Assembly: GCF_000281715.2 (NCBI RefSeq)
Contig: NZ_CP124576.1
Location: 627,501-691,500 of the forward strand
Reading direction: 5' to 3'
DNA: 64,000 bases
Origin: Sphingobium sp. AP49
Lineage (GTDB): Bacteria; Pseudomonadota; Alphaproteobacteria; Sphingomonadales; Sphingomonadaceae
Positions 1-7,215 of the stretch are shown here, piece after piece. The notes below the pieces were generated by a model. That model was given only the letters and a program-made list of their open reading frames with translations. It ran no database searches and had not been told where the DNA came from. The position numbers were made by a program, and so were the translations under genes. Each line of letters begins with the position of its first letter. Position 1 is the first letter of the stretch.

Positions 1-524
1 ACGCCGCCAGGCTTGAGCGCACGCATCGCGCTGGCCAGCCCGGCGCTGGTATAGAGGCGGTCGTTGGCGTCGGCGGTCAAGCCATCCGGGCCATTGTCGA
101 CGTCGAGCAGGATTGCGTCAAAACTGCCGTTGCCCGCAGCGATCACATGGGCGACATCGTCCATCACCAGCCGCACGCGCGGATCGTCCAGGCAGCCGGC
201 GGCAAGGTCGACCATCGGGCCGCGCGCCCAGTCGATGATTTCGGGGACCAGTTCAGCCAGCGTGATCTGCGCCCTGGCGTCGAGCTGGGCTAGCGCGGCG
301 CGCAGCGTGAAGCCCATGCCATAACCACCGATCAGCAGGTGCGGATCGCGCCGCCCCAGCCGCTCGATCGTCATCAGCGCCAAGGCCTTTTCCGATCCGC
401 TCATCCGGCTGCTCATCAGTTCGTTGCGGTCGAGCACGATCATGAAGTCGGCGCCCCGGCGATAGAGGCGCAGTTCCTGCCCGCCCGGAACGGCGGCGGT
501 GCCCAGCAATTCGCGCGGTGTCAT
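1..524 (-). CDS. Spermidine synthase-like methyltransferase (3' part outside window)
   Basis: The first 174 residues are visible; the gene runs off the left edge of the window. It has a class I SAM-dependent methyltransferase fold: a glycine-rich loop GGYGMGF near residues 66-72, an acidic residue in AELVPE (Glu91) where the SAM ribose is bound, and LLDVDNGP around 139-146. This arrangement is typical of spermidine-synthase-like proteins, which transfer aminopropyl or methyl groups, but the short N-terminus lacks a clear spermidine-synthase beta domain, so the true substrate is unknown. The ATG at 524 is the first good start. It is divergent from the exonuclease gene at 667. Confidence 0.75.
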   Translation of the reverse strand, partial: MTPRELLGTAAVPGGQELRLYRRGADFMIVLDRNELMSSRMSGSEKALALMTIERLGRRDPHLLIGGYGMGFTLRAALAQLDARAQITLAELVPEIIDWARGPMVDLAAGCLDDPRVRLVMDDVAHVIAAGNGSFDAILLDVDNGPDGLTADANDRLYTSAGLASAMRALKPGG

Positions 525-666
525 GTCGGCGGTCCTCAATAGCGACGGGGGAAACGGCCGCATGACAGGTCGCGGCCGCGCGCGCAATGTTGCGCTGCGG
601 GCTATCCTGCTTTCGCCACCTATGGGCTGGTCAGCGGCGGCGCGCGGGTCTATCGGCACGGCCATC

Positions 667-1116
667 ATGCGTTATTTTCTCGATACCGAATTCAACGGCT
701 TTGGCGGCACGCTGATCAGCGTGGCGCTGGTGCCTGAACATGGCGACGATGATTTCTATGCGTCGCTGCCGCTGCCCGAGGTGATCGAGCCGTGGGTCGA
801 GCGGCATGTCATTCCCTATCTGCGCCATGTGCCGCCGGGCATCGACCATGAACTCAGCCGGATCGAGGCGGCGGATCATATCGCGGCCTATCTGGATGGT
901 GATTCCGACCCGGTGATCATCGCCGACTGGCCCGAGGATCTGGCCCATTTCTGTGCGCTGTTGGCGACCGGGCCGGGGCAGATGGCGGCGATCGACTATG
1001 GCCTGCGGCTGGAACTGATCAATGCGGCAGGCTTCAGCGCGGCGGCGAACAGCCGGGTGCCGCACAACGCCCTGCATGATGCGCGGGCGCTGCGCGACTT
1101 CTATATCAATCATTGA
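667..1116 (+). CDS. RNase T-like 3'-5' exoribonuclease (DEDD fold)
   Basis: Predicted protein of 149 residues. It opens with RYFLDTEFNG, whose Asp and Glu form DEDD exonuclease motif I, and ends with HNALHDARAL, the His and Asp of motif III in DEDDh enzymes. An Asp in IADWPED around residue 80 fits motif II. This matches the small RNase T-like exoribonucleases related to Rv2179c, which trim 3' ends of RNA with two metal ions in the cytoplasm. The reading frame is open further upstream, but homology begins at ATG 667, only a few residues before motif I. The substrate cannot be told from sequence. Confidence 0.8.
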   Translation: MRYFLDTEFNGFGGTLISVALVPEHGDDDFYASLPLPEVIEPWVERHVIPYLRHVPPGIDHELSRIEAADHIAAYLDGDSDPVIIADWPEDLAHFCALLATGPGQMAAIDYGLRLELINAAGFSAAANSRVPHNALHDARALRDFYINH

Positions 1117-1143
1117 GGGGGAGGGCGACGCCCCCTCATCCGG

Positions 1144-1425
1144 TCACCGCTCCCTGCCCTTTGCCCTGCCCCAGGCATGGGCCGCCGTATAGCCGAGATA
1201 GGCGGTGCCGAAGAGGGCGTAGAGCGGTTCGGGCAGGGCGTTGAGATAGGCGCGCATCCCCGCGATGATCGCGCCCGCCACTTCGGGCTGCCAGCCCGAT
1301 ATCAGCCCCATCGGAATCGACCAGAGCAGCAGCGCATAGATGACGTAGAGAAAGGCCGGCCGCGACCGCTGCGTCCACAGGTCGGTCGATTCGGGGGGAG
1401 GGGGAATGTCGTCGGTTCCGATCAC
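1144..1425 (-). CDS. Holin-like protein, three-TM gene-transfer-agent type
   Basis: Small 93-residue protein with a proline-rich N-terminus followed by hydrophobic stretches around residues 24-45, 49-57 and 68-84, and a basic tail. Size and layout fit the three-TM holins associated with gene transfer agents in alphaproteobacteria, which open the inner membrane so that endolysin reaches the wall. The start is GTG at 1425, preceded by an AAGGAA ribosome site about nine bases away. It lies 15 bases downstream of the endolysin gene on the same strand and is almost certainly co-transcribed. The family call rests on layout and neighbour. Confidence 0.7.
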   Translation of the reverse strand: MIGTDDIPPPPESTDLWTQRSRPAFLYVIYALLLWSIPMGLISGWQPEVAGAIIAGMRAYLNALPEPLYALFGTAYLGYTAAHAWGRAKGRER

Positions 1426-1440
1426 GCCGCGTTTCCTTGT

Positions 1441-1980
1441 TCAGCCGATGCGGTTGGCGAGCCAGCCATAGAGGAAGGCCTCGTTGGCCGGGCGGCTTTC
1501 GGCCAGGGCCAGATAGCGTTCGCCCTGTAGCGCCTCGATCGCCTTCATCAGCACCGCGTCGCCGGCGGGGCCGCGCAGGGCGCGGAAGGCGCGCAGCGCG
1601 GCGAGGGTGCGGGCACCGATCATGCGATCGAGCGCCAGGTCGGGATAGTCGCGTCGGTTGCGGTTGAGCGCGTTGAGCGCGCGCTGGAGAAAGCCGTTGG
1701 CGACGCCCGGCCCCATATTGACCGCAGTGTCGAACAGTTCGGCGGCGAGGCTCGGGCTCTCCCGTGCGACCAGGGCATAGCCGGGCTGTTCCCAATAGAG
1801 CCGGCGATAGATGCTGCGCGCGGTGGCAGGGGGCAGGTCGCGGATGTTGCCGGCAAAGCCGTTCGCCCGCGCCACGCCCTGCGAGATCCCCATATTGGTC
1901 GGCCCGCCGCGATCGGCCGGATGGTCGACATAGCCGCCCTCCCGCGCGATCACTTCGTCCAACAAAGTCTCGATATCCAT
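1441..1980 (-). CDS. Glycoside hydrolase family 108 endolysin (N-acetylmuramidase)
   Basis: Predicted protein of 179 residues. The N-terminus has REGGYVDHPADRGGPTNMGI (residues 13-32), the signature of GH108 muramidases, with Glu14 as the likely catalytic acid. The C-terminal half, ending in AFLYGWLANRI, matches the accompanying peptidoglycan-binding domain. It cleaves the glycan backbone of peptidoglycan. There is no signal peptide, so release should depend on the holin 15 bases downstream. ATG 1980 was chosen over an upstream in-frame start because a GGAAAGG site precedes it. No capsid, tail or terminase genes are nearby, which fits the detached lysis cassette of alphaproteobacterial gene transfer agents. 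Confidence 0.88.
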   Translation of the reverse strand: MDIETLLDEVIAREGGYVDHPADRGGPTNMGISQGVARANGFAGNIRDLPPATARSIYRRLYWEQPGYALVARESPSLAAELFDTAVNMGPGVANGFLQRALNALNRNRRDYPDLALDRMIGARTLAALRAFRALRGPAGDAVLMKAIEALQGERYLALAESRPANEAFLYGWLANRIG

Positions 1981-2352
1981 GATGTGCCTTTCCATGGTTC
2001 GTGAAAGGCGAATCATTTATCCGATATGGTTATCTGTAGGACAGGGCGGATATAATGGCGGACGCGCCTGCCGAAGTTCACAGTGTCAACGGGCTTTTAG
2101 GGCCTTTTGCGCCTGAAACGCGCCTGTCGCGCGTCGCTGACGCGCTTGCGGCGCGTCAGTCGGGATAGGGGTGAGGTCAGGCCTTCGCGCCCGGGGCGCC
2201 TCACCGACGCGACAGAAATGCGTCGGCCATGCGTCCCTATTGCGTGTGAGTGGGTGCTGCGGCACGGTGGCGGGCAATGCCCCGCAAAGGGTAGGATGCG
2301 AAGGTCGAGTGGGAAGGAGGCATGGGGTCTCCCAAATGGTATAGGGGCATCC
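1981..2352. other. Gene-free interval with hairpins
   Basis: I see no supportable gene in this interval. It contains a perfect 8-bp hairpin (TGACGCGC at 2138-2145 and its complement at 2151-2158) and an imperfect GTGAGG/CCTCAC stem spanning about 2170-2203. A TATAAT hexamer at 2051-2056 has no convincing -35 partner. The interval must hold the promoter of the leftward endolysin-holin cassette and possibly one for the secreted protein at 2353, but I cannot place either. Confidence 0.4.
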
Positions 2353-2769
2353 ATGCAAGTCCGCCTCAGCCTGCTTCTGATCGCGATCCTGATCGGTTCA
2401 GCCGATTGTTCGGGGCAACCCGCCAAAATGGACGGCGTCAAGGAAGGCGGATCTGCCCCCGTCACCCTTTATGCGCATCAATATAATAGCGTGGTTCCGG
2501 GCTATCAGACGCCGGGGCTGCTCAACTGCGATCCGCTGACGCTCTATCATCACGTCAGAGAGCATCCGGCCATTGCCAAAGAAGCGGAAAGGCTGTTCCT
2601 TCCCTTGCCCGATGCAGATCATAGCGAAGGCGCGCGCTATTCGCGGGAGGAGCGGCAACGTGCAGAATCTGCCGTCCGATTTGCGCGCGCGCATAATCAT
2701 GCGGCTTTCAGGACCGGGGCGGCGTACATTCTGCGCCTGTGCCCTCAAGCGCGGCTGGTCGATTATTAG
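2353..2769 (+). CDS. Hypothetical secreted protein
   Basis: I do not recognise this 138-residue protein. It starts with a classic export signal: two charged residues, then a hydrophobic run VRLSLLLIAILIGSA, followed by Asp-Cys at 18-19. The Cys could be a lipidation site, but Asp just before it is unusual for a lipobox. The mature part is polar, with two further Cys residues (LLNCDP and LRLCPQ) that could form a disulfide in the periplasm. ATG 2353 is chosen because it begins exactly at the signal peptide; the ORF is open much further upstream without plausible content. Confidence 0.5.
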   Translation: MQVRLSLLLIAILIGSADCSGQPAKMDGVKEGGSAPVTLYAHQYNSVVPGYQTPGLLNCDPLTLYHHVREHPAIAKEAERLFLPLPDADHSEGARYSREERQRAESAVRFARAHNHAAFRTGAAYILRLCPQARLVDY

Positions 2770-3031
2770 CGGCAGTCGCCGACTGATGGGCGTGCATGAG
2801 ATGGGCCGCCAACAACCGTCGTGCCACCTTCATCCACTTCCGTTATCCGGCATCGCTCGCCGACATGACCAAGATTTCATGATCGCGCGCCTTGATTCGG
2901 CCGGGCGTGGGGGCTAGCTGCGGCGACGTTCCAATTGGGACATTCCGTCCACCTTTTCGAGGAAATCATGTCCGACAACGACCATAGTCGAAAGACCGCG
3001 CGTTCGGGCATGGGGGCGAACTGACAGGTTC
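2770..3031. other. Gene-free interval before the DUF1003 gene
   Basis: No convincing coding sequence. A short ATG-initiated frame near 2968 encodes only about 18 residues and is not supported by any motif. The right end of the interval leads into the inverted repeat that overlaps the ribosome-binding site of the DUF1003 gene, so part of this stretch is probably its 5' untranslated leader. Confidence 0.35.
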
Positions 3032-3075
3032 GGATCACCCGCCCGCCCCGAAGGCGCGGTCGCACGAGGTGATCC
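3032..3075 (+). promoter_or_regulatory. Hairpin masking the DUF1003 ribosome-binding site
   Basis: A perfect 8-bp inverted repeat, GGATCACC at 3032-3039 and GGTGATCC at 3068-3075, ends directly against the ATG at 3076. The downstream arm lies inside GAGGTGATCC, an extended Shine-Dalgarno complementary over ten bases to the conserved 3' end of 16S rRNA. The upstream arm reads like that rRNA end itself. Folding would hide the ribosome site, so a translational switch is possible. This is inference from sequence. Confidence 0.45.
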
Positions 3076-3525
3076 ATGAATGCAGCCATCCGTTTTCTCG
3101 TCGGCTCCCTGCGCCGCGGGCCCCAAGCCCCTGATCTCAACCGCCTGTTCGATGACGGCCAGACCTATGGCGAGCGACTGGCCGACCGCGTCGCGGCGAT
3201 CGGCGGTTCCTGGCGCTTCATCATCGGCTTCAGCCTGTTCCTGGTCCTCTGGGCGCTGCTGAACACGCTGGTGCTGGCGCGCCACGCCTTCGATCCCTTT
3301 CCCTTCATCTTTTTGAACCTGATGCTGTCGATGCTGGCCGCGCTGCAGGCGCCGATCATCATGATGAGCCAGAACCGCCAGGCGGCCAAGGACCGGCTGG
3401 AGGCGCGGCTCGACTATGAGACCAACCTGCGGTCGGAGGCACAAATCGCCAGCCTGCACGACAAGATCGACCTGCTGCTGGCGATGGCGGGCGAGAGGGA
3501 GGATGCGGCAGGGGCGGCTGACTGA
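3076..3525 (+). CDS. DUF1003 family membrane protein
   Basis: Predicted protein of 149 residues. Two membrane segments lie at about 45-67 and 75-93. The family pattern is clear: GSWRFIIGF, then FDPFPFIFLNLMLSMLAALQ, then APIIMMSQNRQAAKDR, followed by a polar, probably coiled cytoplasmic tail rich in Asp, Glu and Arg. DUF1003 proteins sit in the inner membrane and have no established biochemical role. The gene appears to be single, with no partner on its strand. The extended ribosome site directly before the ATG fixes the start. Confidence 0.85.
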   Translation: MNAAIRFLVGSLRRGPQAPDLNRLFDDGQTYGERLADRVAAIGGSWRFIIGFSLFLVLWALLNTLVLARHAFDPFPFIFLNLMLSMLAALQAPIIMMSQNRQAAKDRLEARLDYETNLRSEAQIASLHDKIDLLLAMAGEREDAAGAAD

Positions 3526-3746
3526 TCTTCAGGCATCGGCGCCCTTCAACGCCGCATCAAGCGGATAGAGGAAGCGGAGAAACTGGAATCGGTCCCGTTT
3601 ATTATCCTGTTTTGGTCGTTTTGATGCTGGGGTGAGCGCAAGGTGCTGCCTCGCGGCCGACGACATGGTTGCGGCGTTCGCTGCCTTGTGATGCTGAGAG
3701 GAGCCATGGCAATTGACGCATTCGGCGAGCAATTGCAGATTGAGAT

Positions 3747-4781
3747 ATGCGTACGCCAAAATCCGTCCTGCCTGAATCTCTGCATGCGAAATTAGGCGAT
3801 CTAGGTGCCAAGCTGGAACAGCAAATAGCCTTGGGCCGCGAGTTCGATGGAATCTTGGATGAGATGAACGGTCTCAAAGCCAGCACTATTGTTCGCGCCG
3901 ATAGTGAAATTGCGTATTTCGCGAATCTACAAAAGTGGAGGCGCCAATATCCGCTAGTCGTGCGGCTATTTTCTCCCAGAACGGTGGATATCGACCAGCT
4001 TGGTAGAGTGCCGAATCTCGAATATCTTTTCCTGTTCCATCGTGATGGGTATATTCGGGAAGCGGCGCTCAACCGCATAGCGTCCGCGATACCAAGCGCG
4101 TTCCTGTTTGCGGCTATCGCATGGCGGCTCAATGATTGGGTTTTGCCGGTGAGAAAAGCGGCTGCGGAGTGTGCGTTTCGTTGTTTCCCGGTGACGTTAC
4201 CCAATGTCATAGCAGAAGCCGCGATTGCACTCCTTGCGAGAGAGAACAGTTGGGGGCGCTGGTCTGAAGAACGGAGCGCATTGGCCGAAGCATTCGCTCG
4301 GCCTGATGTCGCAGAACATCTCGCTCAACTCATTTGTGCTGGTCGGACTGGTTCGATGGCAACCGTTTTAAGATATGCGCTTCGGGAAGGCAGTCTTGAC
4401 GGTCATTTGGAAAGGCTGGCCTGTGAAGCTATTCAACCGGCAGTGAGAGCGACCGCCGTTCAAGCCCTAATAGATGGTTATGCGACTTGGCCTAGCGGTT
4501 GGACTTGGCGCTGGGTCAACAAGCCGATGGGAATCCGCCGTCGTGAAACGACCTACAGTAAACGGGTGCTAGAACAGCCTGCCGATCGTGCTCGCCTGAT
4601 TGAGGTTGGCGCCTGCGATCGTTCTGCCATTGTGCGCCGAGTGGCGGCTTCGAGCATCATCCAATACGAGCTTGAGCTTGAGCTTGGCTTGGCGCGCAAA
4701 ATGGCCGCTTTGATGATGACGGATAAATCGCCATCCGTTCGAGAACGGGCTGAGTTCTTCCTCAAACGGGCCGCCTCATAG
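3747..4781 (+). CDS. HEAT-repeat-like protein of unknown function (low-GC islet)
   Basis: Predicted protein of 344 residues that I do not recognise as a named family. It is mostly helical, with several segments that read like HEAT helices: WVLPVRKAAAECAFRC near residue 130, IVRRVAASSII near 300, and SPSVRERAEFFLKRA at the C-terminus. Such repeats normally form protein-binding solenoids. A sampled 60-base line is about 48% GC against about 67% in the DUF1003 gene, and codon use is less biased, which suggests recent acquisition. A stop lies directly before ATG 3747 and no good ribosome site precedes it, so the start is uncertain. It lies on the 3' side of tRNA-Pro. Confidence 0.6.
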   Translation: MRTPKSVLPESLHAKLGDLGAKLEQQIALGREFDGILDEMNGLKASTIVRADSEIAYFANLQKWRRQYPLVVRLFSPRTVDIDQLGRVPNLEYLFLFHRDGYIREAALNRIASAIPSAFLFAAIAWRLNDWVLPVRKAAAECAFRCFPVTLPNVIAEAAIALLARENSWGRWSEERSALAEAFARPDVAEHLAQLICAGRTGSMATVLRYALREGSLDGHLERLACEAIQPAVRATAVQALIDGYATWPSGWTWRWVNKPMGIRRRETTYSKRVLEQPADRARLIEVGACDRSAIVRRVAASSIIQYELELELGLARKMAALMMTDKSPSVRERAEFFLKRAAS

Positions 4782-4877
4782 ATTGGCGAAAGGGTAGGAT
4801 TCGAGCGCTTGGGCGAGTTGTTTCTCACCGACAATTGGTGGCGCTGTTAGCCATGTGCTAGATGAAGCAAGAGGAGG

Positions 4878-4896
4878 CCACTGGCACTGCCAGTGG
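4878..4896. terminator. Perfect hairpin downstream of the HEAT-like gene
   Basis: CCACTGGC and its exact complement are separated by three bases, about 96 bases after the stop of the preceding gene and about 34 bases from the tRNA-Pro 3' end. There is only a weak T-rich stretch on either side, so termination is possible but not certain. Confidence 0.35.
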
Positions 4897-4929
4897 ATGC
4901 TCTTTAACCCATTGCTTTGCTGGTAATTT

Positions 4930-5006
4930 TGGTCGGGACGAGAGGATTCGAACCTCCGACCCCCACACCCCCAGTGTGATGCGCTACCAGGCTGCGCTAC
5001 GTCCCG
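4930..5006 (-). tRNA. tRNA-Pro (anticodon GGG)
   Basis: A 77-base cloverleaf reads leftwards from CGGGACG at 5006. The acceptor stem CGGGACG pairs with CGTCCCG. The anticodon stem TCACA/TGTGG closes the loop CTGGGGG with anticodon GGG, which reads CCC and CCU proline codons. The T arm has GGTTCGAATCC. The discriminator base is A and the terminal CCA is encoded in the genome. Its 3' end faces the low-GC HEAT-like gene, and tRNA 3' ends are common integration targets. Confidence 0.96.
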
Positions 5007-5018
5007 ACCGGAGGGCGC

Positions 5019-5047
5019 CCAATAGAGGCATGAAATGGAAGTTGCAA
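5019..5047 (-). promoter_or_regulatory. Candidate promoter of tRNA-Pro
   Basis: On the minus strand TTGCAA (5042-5047) is followed after 17 bases by TATTGG (5019-5024), and the mature tRNA begins 12 bases further on. Spacing and position fit a housekeeping sigma promoter; the -10 box is only a partial match. Confidence 0.5.
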
Positions 5048-5250
5048 GGGATTCGATGCAGGCTTTTTGCAGGCCATGCCAAGGACCGGCTTTCCCGCCT
5101 GTTGCCCGATCCTGTCAAAACCCCGCATTCCGGGTGCCAAAAGCCAAGCATGTTGCCTTGCCCCGGCCATCTGTGTTAGCCGCCCGCGCTTGATCCCATG
5201 CCCGCGCCCTGCGGGTCGGGGAGACCAGAAAACAAGGCGAAAGTCCCACC

Positions 5251-5586
5251 ATGTTCATTACCCCAGCCTTTGCCCAGACCGCGGGCGGGCAAGCATCCGG
5301 CGCCGGTATCCTGGTGCAGATGGCACCGCTGGTGCTCATCTTCGTCGTCTTCTATTTCCTGCTGATCCGTCCGCAGCAAAAGAAGATGAAGGATCACAAG
5401 GGCAAGATCGACGCCGTGAAGAAGGGCGACCAGGTCGTGACCGGCGGTGGCCTGGTCGGCAAGGTCGTGCGCGTCGACGACATTTATGTCGATATCGAAC
5501 TGGCCCCGAGCATGAAGGTCAAGGCGGTCAAGTCGACCCTGGCCGACGTGATCGACCCGACCAGCGCCAAGCCTGCGAACGACTGA
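5251..5586 (+). CDS. yajC: Preprotein translocase subunit YajC
   Basis: Predicted protein of 111 residues with one membrane segment at about 29-45 (VLIFVVFYFLLI), followed by the family signature RPQQKKMKDH and a basic cytoplasmic domain with GDQVVTGGGLVGKV. YajC associates with SecDF and SecYEG at the inner membrane and assists protein export. It is the first gene of a yajC-secD-secF unit, with secD starting seven bases after its stop. Length and order are those normally seen in alphaproteobacteria, so the call is firm. Confidence 0.95.
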   Translation: MFITPAFAQTAGGQASGAGILVQMAPLVLIFVVFYFLLIRPQQKKMKDHKGKIDAVKKGDQVVTGGGLVGKVVRVDDIYVDIELAPSMKVKAVKSTLADVIDPTSAKPAND

Positions 5587-5593
5587 TCCCCCG

Positions 5594-7195
5594 ATGCTGA
5601 ACTTCTCGCGCTGGGCCGTCGCCGGCATCCTGTTGCCGCTGATCATCGGCATCTTCTGCGCCGTCCCGAGCTTCCTGCCCGATTCGACGGTGGCGAAGCT
5701 GCCGCCGTTCATGCAGACCCGGGTCAATCTGGGCCTCGACCTTGCCGGCGGCAGCCATCTGCTGCTGGAGGCATCGACCCAGGACGTGGCCAAGCAGCGG
5801 CTCGCCAATATGGAGGAGCAGGTCCGCACCGAACTGCGCCGGGGCGAGAGCAAGATCGCGATCGGCGACATTTCCAGCCGTGACGGGAAGCTCAGCTTCA
5901 TGGTCCGCAACCCCAGCGAGGTCGATGCCGCCGTCGAGCGCATCCGCCCGCTGACCCAGGGGGCGGGCCTCACCGGCCAGCGCGACTTCAATGTCGAGGT
6001 GGTGAACAGTTCCACCATCGTCATCACGCCGACCCAGGCGGGCATCGACAATGCGGTCAAGAGCACGATGCAGGTGGCGACCGAAGTCATCCGCAAGCGT
6101 ATTGACGAAATGGGCACGCGCGAGCCCACCATCCAGCAGCAGGGCGACAACCGCATCGTCGTGCAGGTGCCGGGCCTGCAGGATCCCAAGGCGCTCAAGG
6201 CGCTGCTGGGCCAGACCGCGAAGCTGGAATTCAAGCTGGTCGACATGACCGCCAATCCCAGCGAGGTGGCCCAGGGCCGCGCGCCGGTGGGCAGCGAGGT
6301 CCTGCCCTATCCGACCAATCCGGCCGGGCCGCCGATGATCGCCGTCCACCGCCAGGTGATGGTGTCGGGCGAGGAACTGACCGACGCGCAGCAGACCTAC
6401 GACCAGCAGACCAACGAACCCAATGTCACCATCCGCTTCAACGGATCGGGCGGCAACAAGTTTGCCCGGGTGACATCGCAGAACGTCAACCGCCCCTTCG
6501 CCATCATCCTGGACGGAAAGGTGCTGTCGGCGCCGAATATCAATGAACCGATCCTGGGCGGCTCCGCCACGATTTCGGGCAGCTTCACCGTCGAAGGCGC
6601 GAACCAGCTGGCGATCGCGCTGCGATCGGGCAAGCTGCCGGTCAATTTCGTCGTGGTCGAGGAACGCACCGTCGGGCCGGGCCTGGGCGCCGATTCGATC
6701 CGGGCGGGCCTGACCGCTTCGATCGTCGCGGTGGTCGCGGTCGCCGTCTTCATGTTCGTGAGCTATGGCCGGTTCGGCATGTATGCCAACTTCGCCGTCG
6801 CCATCAACGTGCTGGTGATCCTGGGCGTGATGGGCATCCTCGGCGCGACGCTGACCCTGCCGGGCATTGCCGGCTTCGTGCTGACCATCGGTACGGCGGT
6901 CGATGCCAACGTGCTGATCTACGAACGCATCCGCGAAGAGCGGCGGCGCGGGCGCAATGTCGTCCAGTCGATCGAACATGGCTATAAGGAAGCCAGCCGC
7001 ACCATCTTTGAAGCGAACGTGACCCACGCGATCGCTGGCGGCATCATGCTCGCGCTGGGTTCCGGCCCGGTCAAGGGCTTCGCCATCGTGCTGCTGATCG
7101 GCATCGCGACCAGCGTGTTCACCGCCGTGACCTTCACGCGCGTTCTCGTCTCGGGCTGGGTGCGTCGCACCCGTCCCACGGACATCCACATTTAA
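5594..7195 (+). CDS. secD: Protein translocase subunit SecD
   Basis: Predicted protein of 533 residues. One membrane helix lies near the N-terminus (about 8-28), then NLGLDLAGGSHLLLEA (45-60), the diagnostic SecD motif, a large periplasmic region with P1-type and head domains, and five more helices in the C-terminal third. The last block contains FVLTIGTAVDANVLIYERIREE, the transporter signature shared with RND proteins, whose Asp is required for proton coupling. SecD works with SecF to pull exported proteins out of the translocon using the proton gradient. It sits between yajC and secF, with 20 bases before secF. Confidence 0.97.
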   Translation: MLNFSRWAVAGILLPLIIGIFCAVPSFLPDSTVAKLPPFMQTRVNLGLDLAGGSHLLLEASTQDVAKQRLANMEEQVRTELRRGESKIAIGDISSRDGKLSFMVRNPSEVDAAVERIRPLTQGAGLTGQRDFNVEVVNSSTIVITPTQAGIDNAVKSTMQVATEVIRKRIDEMGTREPTIQQQGDNRIVVQVPGLQDPKALKALLGQTAKLEFKLVDMTANPSEVAQGRAPVGSEVLPYPTNPAGPPMIAVHRQVMVSGEELTDAQQTYDQQTNEPNVTIRFNGSGGNKFARVTSQNVNRPFAIILDGKVLSAPNINEPILGGSATISGSFTVEGANQLAIALRSGKLPVNFVVVEERTVGPGLGADSIRAGLTASIVAVVAVAVFMFVSYGRFGMYANFAVAINVLVILGVMGILGATLTLPGIAGFVLTIGTAVDANVLIYERIREERRRGRNVVQSIEHGYKEASRTIFEANVTHAIAGGIMLALGSGPVKGFAIVLLIGIATSVFTAVTFTRVLVSGWVRRTRPTDIHI

Positions 7196-7215
7196 GAGGG
7201 GCGGGAGGAAAACCC

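Noticed and set aside
2051..2056. TATAAT box before the secreted hypothetical gene
   Set aside because: No -35 element at suitable distance on the plus strand, and it lies 300 bases from the start.
3529..3759. Minus-strand frame with CVNCHG, resembling a haem c site
   Set aside because: A single CxxCH in a 76-residue frame without signal peptide or axial Met region; likely chance.
4796..4804. AGGATTCGA matching the tRNA-Pro T arm, as a possible attachment remnant
   Set aside because: Only nine bases match and flanking bases do not continue the tRNA sequence.
5528..7189. Long minus-strand frame opposite secD
   Set aside because: Antisense of a clear secD; rich in His, Asp and Arg as expected from reverse reading of GC-rich codons.
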